DNA of 10,460 nt from Gammaproteobacteria bacterium. Its GTDB lineage: Bacteria; Pseudomonadota; Gammaproteobacteria; Pseudomonadales; Halieaceae. Where the stretch lies: the NCBI GenBank assembly GCA_029859085.1, contig JAOUDU010000049.1:1-10460 (forward strand), in the 5' to 3' direction. Every line of letters begins with the position of its first letter. The first letter of the stretch is position 1. Below the pieces are notes generated by a model. The model did not search any database, had not been told where the DNA came from, and worked only from the letters and a program-made list of their open reading frames with translations. Both the position numbers and the translations under genes were made by a program. Below are positions 1-9,350 of this stretch, one piece after another.

Positions 1-1
1 C

Positions 2-49
2 ACCGTGCTCATCGCCGGCGGTGTGAAAGGGGTATTCCCCGCCAGGTAA
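2..49 (+). CDS. C-terminal end of an unidentified protein (partial)
   Basis: An open frame enters from the left edge and ends at a TAA at 47-49. It encodes only 15 residues (TVLIAGGVKGVFPAR). The composition is protein-like and a hairpin follows about 30 bases later, which fits the end of a gene. The fragment is too short to name a family, and the other two + strand frames cannot be formally excluded. Confidence 0.4.
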   Translation, partial: TVLIAGGVKGVFPAR

Positions 50-77
50 AGCCCGGTGCCCGTCCGTTTGCCGTTTT

Positions 78-118
78 CCTGCCCCCGCTGCGGGAACAGA
101 CCGGGGCAGGTGTTTCTG
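78..118 (+). terminator. Possible terminator hairpin of the leftmost gene
   Basis: CCTGCCCC at 78-85 pairs with GGGGCAGG at 103-110 (8 bp, 17-base loop). A competing small stem, CCCG 84-87 with CGGG 91-94, lies inside. The following bases (TGTTTCTGT) are only moderately T-rich, so termination would be weak. Its place 30 bases after the stop at 47-49 supports the call. Confidence 0.35.
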
Positions 119-178
119 TATTAATGCAACTTGTTGATATCAAAGTAATAAATGCAGACTTCCCGGGTCGGGCAGATC

Positions 179-198
179 CCGCCGGGTTGGCCCGGCGG
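179..198. repeat. Perfect GC-rich hairpin in the intergenic region
   Basis: CCGCCGGG at 179-186 is followed by a TTGG tetraloop and CCCGGCGG at 191-198, giving an 8-bp stem with no mismatch. It has no T-tract on either strand. It lies upstream of the likely promoter of the zinc-ribbon gene, so it would not be in that transcript. It may be a REP-like element or a structural remnant. No second copy was noticed in the window. Confidence 0.45.
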
Positions 199-222
199 AG
201 AGGCTTCGGCTTATAGGTGGAA

Positions 223-255
223 AAACCGGGAGTCGAGGTTATACTAACCCGGTTT
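223..255 (+). promoter_or_regulatory. Candidate promoter (-10) inside nested inverted repeats, upstream of the zinc-ribbon gene
   Basis: TATACT at 240-245 matches five of six bases of the sigma-70 -10 box and lies about 37 bases before the ATG at 282. It is enclosed by AAACCGGG (223-230) and CCCGGTTT (248-255), an 8-bp perfect dyad. A smaller dyad, GGTTA (237-241) / TAACC (245-249), is centred on the same point. I see no good -35 hexamer at 16-18 bases. A repressor or activator site overlapping the -10 is a natural reading, but it is inferred. Confidence 0.4.
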
Positions 256-281
256 CTTCATCTAAATAAAAGGTAATAACA

Positions 282-692
282 ATGGAGCACAACCCAGATA
301 CGCACAGCTTGAAGTGTCCCAAGTGCCATCACGGCATGGAAGAAATTACTCACGGTGAAGTGACTATCGACCGTTGCACCAATTGCAAGGGCCTGTGGTT
401 TGACCTGGATGAGGCCGAGCAGCTCAAGGGCGTCAAGGGCAGCGAGGCACTGGATATCGGCGATGCAACCGAGGGGTGGAAGTGGGACAGCCGCGCGGAT
501 ATCGACTGCCCGCATTGCGGCAAGCGGATGGAAAAGGGTCACGATCCCAAGCAGAAGCATATCTGGTTCGAAGCCTGCCCGGACCACGGCATGTTCATGG
601 ACGCAGGGGAATTCAAGGATTTCAAGCAGGAGAGCGTCCTGGACTTCTTCCGCAGCCTGATCAAAGGGCGCCGCGATATCGTAGCCCCTTGA
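282..692 (+). CDS. Small protein with two zinc ribbons (zf-TFIIB type)
   Basis: This 136-residue soluble protein has no signal peptide or membrane segment. Residues 12-48 form a zf-TFIIB-like zinc ribbon: C12-P-K-C15, then C32-T-N-C35 followed by the typical KGLWFD and an acidic stretch. Residues 76-113 repeat the pattern with C76-P-H-C79, but the second knuckle reads C99-P-D-H102 before GMFMDAGEF, so the second site would be Cys3His. Proteins of this kind are common in bacteria and mostly uncharacterised; metal binding is expected and nucleic-acid or protein contact is only guessed. The ATG start is supported by AAAAGG at 268-273 with an 8-base spacing. The gene stands alone between a candidate promoter and a terminator. 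The antisense open frame across it is a shadow. Confidence 0.85.
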   Translation: MEHNPDTHSLKCPKCHHGMEEITHGEVTIDRCTNCKGLWFDLDEAEQLKGVKGSEALDIGDATEGWKWDSRADIDCPHCGKRMEKGHDPKQKHIWFEACPDHGMFMDAGEFKDFKQESVLDFFRSLIKGRRDIVAP

Positions 693-694
693 AG

Positions 695-744
695 AAGGGC
701 CGGCAGCGTAGCCCGCTGCCTGGGTAATTCGTTCGGCCCTTTTT
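695..744 (+). terminator. Rho-independent terminator of the zinc-ribbon gene
   Basis: AAGGGCCG (695-702) pairs with CGGCCCTT (734-741), and the + strand continues as TTT. Inside the loop a second stem, GGCAGCG (702-708) with CGCTGCC (714-720), forms; the shared base 702 means the stems abut. The structure starts two bases after the stop codon. The outer stem also begins with AA, so weak function in the opposite direction for the kinase transcript is possible. Confidence 0.7.
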
Positions 745-764
745 ACCCGCAACCGTCACCTGTA

Positions 765-788
765 AGCCTGTCCGCACCCGGACAGGCT
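765..788 (-). other. Strong hairpin just past the end of the sensor kinase gene
   Basis: AGCCTGTCCG (765-774) pairs perfectly with CGGACAGGCT (779-788) around a four-base loop: a 10-bp stem ten bases beyond the kinase stop at 798. No T-run follows it on either strand, so it is not a classic intrinsic terminator. It could protect the 3' end of the kinase mRNA or act together with the neighbouring terminator at 695-744. Confidence 0.45.
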
Positions 789-797
789 ACCACTGTC

Positions 798-4193
<3,396 letters not shown>

Positions 4194-4249
4194 GCTCCGA
4201 AGTCCTCATTCTATTATTGGGAAAATAACCGGACGGCCGATTACAGGTC

Positions 4250-4277
4250 AGAATAGCTTCATAATCTGATTATTCAA
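4250..4277 (-). promoter_or_regulatory. Candidate sigma-70 promoter of the sensor kinase gene
   Basis: Read on the - strand, TTGAAT (4272-4277) and TATTCT (4250-4255) are separated by 16 bases; each matches four of six consensus bases. Transcription would begin near 4243 and give a leader of about 50 bases before the ATG at 4193. No convincing promoter was found for the divergent regulator in the remainder of the gap. Confidence 0.4.
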
Positions 4278-4372
4278 AGCGCCAGCGGCCTTCTGTTGTT
4301 GTGAATGTTGGTAAGGCGCGGCAGTATGAGCCACAATTGGCGTCAATCATCCAAATAGGTTACCGTGCCCGC

Positions 4373-4852
4373 ATGAATGCGCTATCAAATGAAAAAACCC
4401 GGATACTCATCGTCGACGATGAGCCTGCCAACATTAAAATCCTGTCGAATCTGCTCGCCGGGGACTACGCACTGAGCGTGGCCACCAGTGGCAAGCAGGC
4501 GCTCGAGGTCGCCAGGGTCCAGAGTCCAGATCTCGTCCTGCTTGATATGATCATGCCCGGCATGGACGGCATCGAGGTGTGCCAGGCCCTCAAGGAAAAC
4601 GAACAGACCCGGGACATCCCGGTGATTTTCGTTACCAGTATGGGTGATTCGGCCAACGAGGAGCGCGGTCTCGAGGCGGGGGCTGTCGATTACATCAGCA
4701 AGCCCGTGAGCCCGCCGATCGTTAAAGCACGGGTGCGGATTCATATCCAGAATTACCTGTCGAAGAAATTTCTCGAGAACCTGCTGTCTTCCAATACCGC
4801 TACCCTGGAAGATGCAAAGGAAGAGGCCAAGTCCCTGCTGGTATTCGTCTAG
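4373..4852 (+). CDS. Single-domain response regulator (receiver only)
   Basis: This 159-residue protein is a complete CheY-like receiver plus a short helical tail and no output domain. The acidic pair is D15/D16, the phosphoacceptor is D58 in LVLLDMIMPGMDG, the switch residue is T88 and the conserved lysine is K110 in YISKP. The sequence style (RILIVDDEPANIKIL, GAVDYISKPVSPPIVKARV) is that of receivers normally joined to HD-GYP, GGDEF or kinase modules, so it may have lost such a partner or act through protein contacts. It diverges from the hybrid kinase, and its Hpt (H991) is the obvious phosphate donor candidate; this is inferred. A GTG at 4301 would add 24 residues that look unlike a receiver and lacks a ribosome site. 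The ATG at 4373 is preferred although its own site (AGG at 4357-4359) is weak and distant. Confidence 0.88.
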   Translation: MNALSNEKTRILIVDDEPANIKILSNLLAGDYALSVATSGKQALEVARVQSPDLVLLDMIMPGMDGIEVCQALKENEQTRDIPVIFVTSMGDSANEERGLEAGAVDYISKPVSPPIVKARVRIHIQNYLSKKFLENLLSSNTATLEDAKEEAKSLLVFV

Positions 4853-4904
4853 TAATCGGGTACCGGGGCTGGCTGCTACCGGGCATTAGTGCCGCGCCAG
4901 GCTA

Positions 4905-5372
4905 TCAGTCGCCATCAGACATCAGCTTGTCTATATACTGCACGAAACTCGCGCGATAACCCTCCTTGGTCCTTGCCCAGAACTGCTTGATCCTGGGCAC
5001 TGATATGGCCGCACGGGTGCGACGCTCCCAGGCCTCGAAATACTCCGGGTCGAGGTTGTCCTTCTGGTACTGCAGGAAAACCAGTTCATTGAGTTCGAAC
5101 AGCGCCGAGAGGTAGCCCTGGTATTTCAGGTCCTCCAGCGGCGTGAGGGCCTCATTCATCCCTGCCTTCAGGCGAATATCCGCCAGGTCGCCGGTGTAGG
5201 ACTCGGAGCGAAACCTGATTGCCAGTTCCATCACCGAGTGGATGCTGGCATCGCGGGTCTCGGCCGCTCCCTGCTTGGTCTGGTAGGCCAGGTAAACCAG
5301 CGAGATAAATACGCCGATCGAGCCCAGGAAATCGCCCATTGCACCCAGTGCATCCCAGTTGATGGAGTCCAT
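4905..5372 (-). CDS. Small membrane-anchored protein of unknown function
   Basis: A 155-residue protein with one N-terminal membrane segment at about residues 12-30 (FLGSIGVFISLVYLAYQ), followed by a mostly helical, charged region rich in aromatic residues. It belongs by eye to a widespread group of small bacterial proteins that begin with a Trp/Gly-rich stretch, one helix and a QxxQ-like junction, then a soluble domain; none has a role I can name. The ATG at 5372 has GAGG (- strand, 5382-5385) at 9 bases. The open frame runs a further 61 codons upstream, but that part has no ribosome site and reads as non-coding. It lies downstream of corA on the same strand, 214 bases away, so co-transcription is possible but not required. 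It converges with the response regulator, 52 bases away. Confidence 0.75.
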   Translation of the reverse strand: MDSINWDALGAMGDFLGSIGVFISLVYLAYQTKQGAAETRDASIHSVMELAIRFRSESYTGDLADIRLKAGMNEALTPLEDLKYQGYLSALFELNELVFLQYQKDNLDPEYFEAWERRTRAAISVPRIKQFWARTKEGYRASFVQYIDKLMSDGD

Positions 5373-5550
5373 ATAGCGTCGCCTCAGGTTCGGGTGGCCA
5401 TGCGTGATGCACAAGCCAGCAATGTCCAGAATGATACTGGCTTCTCCCAGAGGCCAGGGCAGGTTGCGGCCTTGCTGCGGGCGGCAGGCCGGGTTCGAAA
5501 CTAGCATAGAAACACCGGCCCGGAAACCTTGGGGCCATAATCCGTTGCAC

Positions 5551-5576
5551 CCCACGGCAAGGACAGCTGCCGCGGG
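5551..5576 (-). terminator. Hairpin after corA, possible weak terminator
   Basis: On the - strand CCCGCGGCA pairs with TGCCGTGGG (9 bp with one G-U pair, 8-base loop), 10 bases after the corA stop. On the + strand the same position would be an A-C mismatch, so the stem favours the corA transcript. No T-run follows, so termination is doubtful. The rest of the 5373-5586 gap shows only the ribosome site of the next gene; I found no convincing promoter there. Confidence 0.3.
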
Positions 5577-5586
5577 AACCTGCCTG

Positions 5587-6663
5587 CTATAACCAGTTCT
5601 TGCGCTTGAAATACACCAGCAGTACAGAGGGGATGGAAAGAAAAAATACCCAGAGGGCGGGATAGGCCCAGCGCCAGTGGAGCTCGGGCATATACTCGAA
5701 GTTCATTCCGTAGATACCGGTCAGGAAGGTCAGCGGAATGAAAATGGAAGCGAACACGGTCAATACTTTCATCACTTCGTTCATCCTGTTGCTGACACTG
5801 GAGATGTAGATGTCCAGCAGGCCGGAGATGATATCCCGGTGCAATTCGATTGACTCGATGATACGAATCGCATGGTCTGAGACATCCCGCAGGTAGATGT
5901 GGGTTTTCTCGTCAATCAGCCTGGACTCGCTGCGCAGCATTTCGTTGATCAGCTCGCGGATGGGTGAGACATAGCGCCGGACCCCGACGATCTCCCGCTT
6001 GAGCCGCTGGATGCTGTTGAGGGTGGCCTTGCTGGGTTCACCTTCCAGCAGCTGATCCTCCAGTACGGTGATGGACTCATCCAGCGAGTCGATCAGGACG
6101 AAGTTCATGTCTATGATGCCGTCGAGAATCGAGTAGGTAAGGAAGTCGGCACCCAGGCTCCTGAAGCGCCCCTTGCTGGTCCTGATACGCTGAATGACTG
6201 GCGCGAAAAGATCGTCCTTTTTTTCCTTGAAGGCGAACACGACGTTATCCAGCACCAGCAGGCTGATCTGTTCGTAGTCGACGGTGAATTGCTCACCGAC
6301 TGCAATCATGCCCTTGAGCACGATGTACAGGTAGTCGTCATACTCCTCGAACTTGGGGCGCTGGTGGGTATTCAGTATGTCTTCCAGCACCAGTTGGTGG
6401 ATACCGAACATCTCGCCGATTTTTTCAACCACAGCCACGTTGGCAAGGCCTTCGACGATAACCCAGGTGACCGTGTCAGCGCTGCGGAGCGACTGCAGCT
6501 CGTCGATCGAGGTGACCGTGGTCTCCCTGACAGTATCCTTGTTGTAATCGATAACCGAGATGCTGGTGCTTTCGACCAGTACATCGCCCACATGCACCAG
6601 GGAGCCGGGCGCCAGGCCGGTTTTTCGGGACGCGTGCCTGCGGGATTTCTTCACCAGGTTCAC
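5587..6663 (-). CDS. corA: CorA-family magnesium/cobalt transporter
   Basis: This 358-residue protein should form a pentameric inner-membrane channel for Mg2+ (and possibly Co2+ or Ni2+). Residues 1-295 are the cytoplasmic domain, with the long stalk helices rich in charged residues. Two membrane helices follow at about 299-317 and 332-351. The family signature Y-G-M-N is at residues 318-321, followed by the loop FEYMPELHW that carries the MPEL motif. The C-terminus is short and basic (KRKNWL), as is usual. The start is a GTG overlapping the gnd stop (GTGA at 6660-6663), with AAGGAG five bases before it, so translation is probably coupled to gnd. The length is close to that of the longer CorA branch (TIGR00383-like), which has an extended N-terminus compared with the E. 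coli protein. No Mg2+-sensing leader was noticed, and the tight coupling leaves no room for one. Confidence 0.92.
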   Translation of the reverse strand: MNLVKKSRRHASRKTGLAPGSLVHVGDVLVESTSISVIDYNKDTVRETTVTSIDELQSLRSADTVTWVIVEGLANVAVVEKIGEMFGIHQLVLEDILNTHQRPKFEEYDDYLYIVLKGMIAVGEQFTVDYEQISLLVLDNVVFAFKEKKDDLFAPVIQRIRTSKGRFRSLGADFLTYSILDGIIDMNFVLIDSLDESITVLEDQLLEGEPSKATLNSIQRLKREIVGVRRYVSPIRELINEMLRSESRLIDEKTHIYLRDVSDHAIRIIESIELHRDIISGLLDIYISSVSNRMNEVMKVLTVFASIFIPLTFLTGIYGMNFEYMPELHWRWAYPALWVFFLSIPSVLLVYFKRKNWL

Positions 6664-7670
6664 GATTTCTCCTTGTGGCCGCCAAACCCGGCGCGCATGG
6701 CGGATAGCACCTTGTTCGCGAAATCATCCTCGCCGCGCGACGAGAACCGCTGGAACAGGGCCGCACTCAGCACCGGCACCGGCACTGACTCGTCGATCGC
6801 CGCATCTATTGTCCAGCGGCCCTCGCCCGAGTCGGAGACCCGACCGGCATAGCCTTCAAGGCCCGGCTGTTCCACCAGGGCCTCGGCCGTCAGGTCCAGC
6901 AGCCAGGAGGTGATTACGCTGCCGCGGCGCCACAGTTCCGCGATCTCGCCCAGGTCGAAGTTGTACTGGTAGTGCTCTGGGTGGCGCAGGGGAGTGGTCT
7001 CGGCATCGTGTTGCTGGTCGCTGGTTCCCACGTCGGCGTGGTGCAGGATGTTGAAGCCCTCGGCAAAGGCCGCCATGAGCCCGTACTCGATGCCATTGTG
7101 AACCATCTTCACGAAATGGCCGGCGCCGGCCGGGCCGCAATGGAGGTAACCGTGGTCGGCCGTGCTGTTTTTCCGGTCGCGGCCCGGGGTGGGGGGCGCG
7201 GCTGACTTCGGTGGGGCCAGAACCTCAAAAATCGGCTGCAGGCGCTGCACCTGCGCGGTCTCGCCGCCGATCATCTGGCAGTATCCGCGCTCCAGTCCCC
7301 AGACGCCGCCACTGGTGCCGACGTCGATATAATGCAGTTCGCGTTCCGCGAGTTCACCCGCCCGCCGGATATCGTCGATGTAATGGGAGTTGCCGCCGTC
7401 GATAATGGTGTCGCCTGACGCCAGGTGCGGAACCAGCGCCTCGATCGTGCTGTCCACCACACCCGCCGGCACCATCAGCCACACGGCCCGGGGTTGTTGC
7501 AGCTTCGCACAGAGCTCTTGCAGTGAGCCGGCTCCGGTAGCGCCTTCCCCCTCCAGTGCCGCGACGGCTTCGGCTGCCCGATCGTAAACCACACATTCAT
7601 GGCCGCCCAGCATTAGCCGTTTCGCCATATTGGCACCCATGCGGCCGAGGCCTACCAACCCGATTTGCAT
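6660..7670 (-). CDS. gnd: 6-phosphogluconate dehydrogenase, decarboxylating (short GntZ/YqeC-like form)
   Basis: The 336-residue enzyme should oxidise and decarboxylate 6-phosphogluconate to ribulose 5-phosphate in the cytoplasm. The Rossmann motif GLGRMG is at residues 7-12; an aspartate (D30) ends the second strand, where acidic residues favour NAD+ over NADP+ in dinucleotide folds. Substrate motifs are DGGNSHY (91-97), DVGTSGGVWGLERGY (about 116-130) and GHFVKMVHNGIEYG with K188 and N192. SDSGEGRW (279-286) is also typical. It is far shorter than the ~470-residue E. coli enzyme and matches the short class. An insertion rich in Pro and Lys at about 153-171 precedes the catalytic segment. 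The ATG at 7670 has GGGAG seven bases upstream; a 20-residue upstream extension lacks family resemblance. It is first in a likely gnd-corA operon and diverges from yghU. Confidence 0.92.
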   Translation of the reverse strand: MQIGLVGLGRMGANMAKRLMLGGHECVVYDRAAEAVAALEGEGATGAGSLQELCAKLQQPRAVWLMVPAGVVDSTIEALVPHLASGDTIIDGGNSHYIDDIRRAGELAERELHYIDVGTSGGVWGLERGYCQMIGGETAQVQRLQPIFEVLAPPKSAAPPTPGRDRKNSTADHGYLHCGPAGAGHFVKMVHNGIEYGLMAAFAEGFNILHHADVGTSDQQHDAETTPLRHPEHYQYNFDLGEIAELWRRGSVITSWLLDLTAEALVEQPGLEGYAGRVSDSGEGRWTIDAAIDESVPVPVLSAALFQRFSSRGEDDFANKVLSAMRAGFGGHKEKS

Positions 7671-7692
7671 AGACTGACTCCCGTTCAGTTGC

Positions 7693-7732
7693 ACTTGAGT
7701 GAGGGTAGCCTGCGACCCGGGCAGGCTCAAGT
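7693..7732. promoter_or_regulatory. Two-part inverted repeat between gnd and yghU
   Basis: ACTTGAG (7693-7699) is complementary to CTCAAGT (7726-7732), and inside it GCCTGC (7708-7713) is complementary to GCAGGC (7721-7726). Base 7726 is shared by both arms and eight unpaired bases lie on the left side. It sits 23 bases upstream of the gnd ATG, so it may be a leader structure for gnd or an operator for the divergent pair. Confidence 0.35.
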
Positions 7733-7738
7733 CAAAGC

Positions 7739-7766
7739 TTTAGGGCGATCGCAAATGGTTTACACT
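7739..7766 (+). promoter_or_regulatory. Weak candidate promoter of yghU
   Basis: TACACT at 7761-7766 matches four of six bases of a -10 box, and TTTAGG at 7739-7744 is a poor -35 at 16 bases. Transcription would start near 7773, giving a leader of about 38 bases. An 8-base palindrome (GCGATCGC, 7745-7752) lies in the spacer. The call rests mainly on position and local AT content. Confidence 0.25.
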
Positions 7767-7810
7767 ATAGGCCGGAAACATCCAGTCATTAATCAGCAGG
7801 AACCATTCAC

Positions 7811-8665
7811 ATGGCCAGGAAACCCAAGTATATACCGCCCAAAGTCTGGGTCTGGGACAAGGACAATGGCGGTGCTTTCAGCAATATCAACCGGCCTGTC
7901 GCGGGTGCCACCAAAGAGTTGGTGCTGCCGGTGGGCAAGCACCCCCTGCAGCTGTACTCGCTGGCGACACCCAACGGGGTGAAAGTCACGGTGATGCTGG
8001 AAGAGCTGCTGGAGCTGGGCAGGAAAGACGCGGAGTACGACGCGTGGATTATCAATATCGGCGAGGGCGACCAGTTCGGCAGCGATTTCGTCGCCATCAA
8101 CCCCAATTCAAAAATACCTGCACTGCTCGATCACAGCACAACCCCGCCCACCCGGGTCTTCGAGTCAGGGGCCATCCTTATCTACCTCGCGGAAAAATAC
8201 GATGCGTTTTACCCGAAAGACCTGTCGGCCCGCGCGGAATGCCTGTCCTGGCTGATGTGGCAAATGGGCAGCACGCCCTTCCTCGGCGGGGGCTTCGGCC
8301 ATTTTTACGCCTATGCCCCGGAAAAGTTCGAATACCCGATCAACCGCTACGCGATGGAGGTCAAGCGTCAGCTCGATGTGCTCAACCGCAACCTGGCCGG
8401 GCGGCGGTACCTGTGTGGCGACGAGTATACTATCGCCGACATGGCGACCTGCCCCTGGTATGGGGCCCTGGTGACCCACAAGCTCTATGATGCGGGCGAA
8501 TTCCTGGATGTGGATTCCTATACCCACGTGGTGCGCTGGGCCCAGGACATCGGCGAGCGGCCCGCCTACCAGCGTGGCCGGCGGGTCAACAGGGCCTGGG
8601 GACCAGAGGAACTGCAGGTGCGCGAGCGCCATGACGCCAGTGACTTCGACCCGGGCAAGAAATAA
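7811..8665 (+). CDS. yghU: YghU-type glutathione transferase (nu-class disulfide-bond oxidoreductase)
   Basis: This 284-residue cytoplasmic protein closely resembles E. coli YghU throughout, including KVW.WDK..GGAF.NINRPV (11-30), LPVGKHPLQLYS (39-50), TPNG (53-56), GDQF (86-89), NPNSKIPAL (97-105), ESG (118-120), FLGGGFGHFY (157-166) and the tail ERHDASDF (272-279). YghU binds two glutathione molecules per subunit and reduces disulfides such as 2-hydroxyethyl disulfide; its TPN motif replaces the usual Tyr/Ser/Cys active residue of GSTs. The thioredoxin-like half spans about residues 45-132 and the helical half about 140-255. The ATG has AGGAA at 7798-7802, eight bases upstream. It diverges from gnd, which links pentose-phosphate flux and thiol redox in position only. 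It converges with the DUF1993 gene, 21 bases beyond its stop. I see nothing truncated. Confidence 0.94.
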   Translation: MARKPKYIPPKVWVWDKDNGGAFSNINRPVAGATKELVLPVGKHPLQLYSLATPNGVKVTVMLEELLELGRKDAEYDAWIINIGEGDQFGSDFVAINPNSKIPALLDHSTTPPTRVFESGAILIYLAEKYDAFYPKDLSARAECLSWLMWQMGSTPFLGGGFGHFYAYAPEKFEYPINRYAMEVKRQLDVLNRNLAGRRYLCGDEYTIADMATCPWYGALVTHKLYDAGEFLDVDSYTHVVRWAQDIGERPAYQRGRRVNRAWGPEELQVRERHDASDFDPGKK

Positions 8666-8686
8666 CGCGGCTGTTGTGTGGGTCTA

Positions 8687-9220
8687 TCAACCCGGCGTAC
8701 CGGCCCCCATTTTCATCTGGCCGATGTAATCCTGCTTGCCCAGTGGTACGCCCAGCATACGCAGGATGCTGTAAGTCGTCGTGGCGTGGAAGTAGAAGTT
8801 GGGCAGGGAGAATGACAGCAGGAAATTCTTGTTGGTGAACGGAAGCTCCCTTTTGCCGAGTTTGAAAACCATGGAGCCCCCGGCGAGGGTTTCCACCTGG
8901 GTGGCATCAAGTGATGCCAGGCTTTCGCGGGCGTTGGCGACCACCGCCTGGAGCCCTGCATAGTCCATGTCGAGTGCGAACGATGGCGGGCTGAAGCTGC
9001 CCTGTTGCATGCCCTGGATTGCCCCCCAGGAGTGATGCGCCACGGAGACGATCTGGAAGTGGAGTGGCATCATGTCTTCATGGAGTCGTGTCATTACGAA
9101 TTGCTGCAGGTCCAGCCCCTTTTCGGCGGCGTGGCCTGCACCCTTGTTGAGAACACCGCTGACGCCCTCCAGTACCTGCAAGTAGCTGCTCACGCTGGCG
9201 TCGTAAAATGCAATGGGCAT
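8687..9220 (-). CDS. DUF1993 family protein
   Basis: This 177-residue soluble protein carries the hallmarks of DUF1993 (PF09351), a four-helix-bundle family related in fold to DinB. Visible family features are the start FYDASVSSYLQVLEGVS (5-21), RLHEDMMPL (45-53), the acidic-hydrophobic helix around 84-104, SLPNFYFHATTTYSILR (138-154) and GVPLGKQDYIG (157-167). H54 and H146 could be metal ligands as in DinB-like bundles, but this is a guess; no reaction is known for the family. The ATG at 9220 is supported by AGAGGAG six bases upstream; a longer frame adds 23 residues with no family resemblance. Upstream lies its own candidate promoter, and the pagL-like gene is 130 bases further on the same strand. 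The gene converges with yghU. Confidence 0.88.
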   Translation of the reverse strand: MPIAFYDASVSSYLQVLEGVSGVLNKGAGHAAEKGLDLQQFVMTRLHEDMMPLHFQIVSVAHHSWGAIQGMQQGSFSPPSFALDMDYAGLQAVVANARESLASLDATQVETLAGGSMVFKLGKRELPFTNKNFLLSFSLPNFYFHATTTYSILRMLGVPLGKQDYIGQMKMGAGTPG

Positions 9221-9240
9221 ATCTTTCTCCTCTGTCTGGC

Positions 9241-9263
9241 GGAATGCCTGCTGTCGACATTCC
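9241..9263. repeat. Small inverted repeat in the DUF1993 leader
   Basis: GGAATG at 9241-9246 is complementary to CATTCC at 9258-9263, around the self-complementary core TGTCGACA (9252-9259). It lies just upstream of the ribosome site of the DUF1993 gene. It may be an operator or a leader hairpin; at six base pairs chance is not excluded. Confidence 0.25.
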
Positions 9264-9303
9264 CGGTCACCCGGCGTTGGATGCCGCAATGTTCAGCGCT
9301 TGC

Positions 9304-9312
9304 AATATAGCA
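9304..9312 (-). promoter_or_regulatory. Extended -10 promoter of the DUF1993 gene
   Basis: On the - strand the sequence TGCTATATT (9304-9312) combines an extended -10 TG with TATATT, five of six bases of the consensus. No clear -35 is present, as is common with extended -10 promoters. Transcription would start near 9297 and leave a leader of about 77 bases to the ATG at 9220. Confidence 0.45.
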
Positions 9313-9350
9313 TTCCAAATCGCGGTTCGCCGGGTATTTCCTTGTCGTTG

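Noticed and set aside
258..752. - strand open frame of 164 codons across the zinc-ribbon gene
   Set aside because: It is antisense to a gene with a ribosome site, cysteine motifs and a terminator, and it runs through that terminator.
4301..4372. GTG start adding 24 residues to the response regulator
   Set aside because: There is no ribosome site before 4301 and the added residues precede a receiver that is complete from 4373.
4853..4904. Terminator between the response regulator and the small membrane protein
   Set aside because: Short GGTA/TACC and CCGG-type complementarities compete, none makes a stable stem with a T-run.
5373..5555. 61-residue upstream extension of the small membrane protein
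   Set aside because: The extension has no ribosome site, while GAGG sits nine bases before the ATG at 5372, and the family pattern begins there.
7745..7752. GCGATCGC palindrome as an operator
   Set aside because: A single 8-base palindrome of this composition can occur by chance or as a methylation-related word, and no second copy supports regulation.
8651..8695. Bidirectional terminator between yghU and the DUF1993 gene
   Set aside because: CCGGG (8651-8655) with CCCGG (8691-8695) leaves a loop of 35 bases, and the GGGT/ACCC stem has only four pairs; neither is followed by a T-run.
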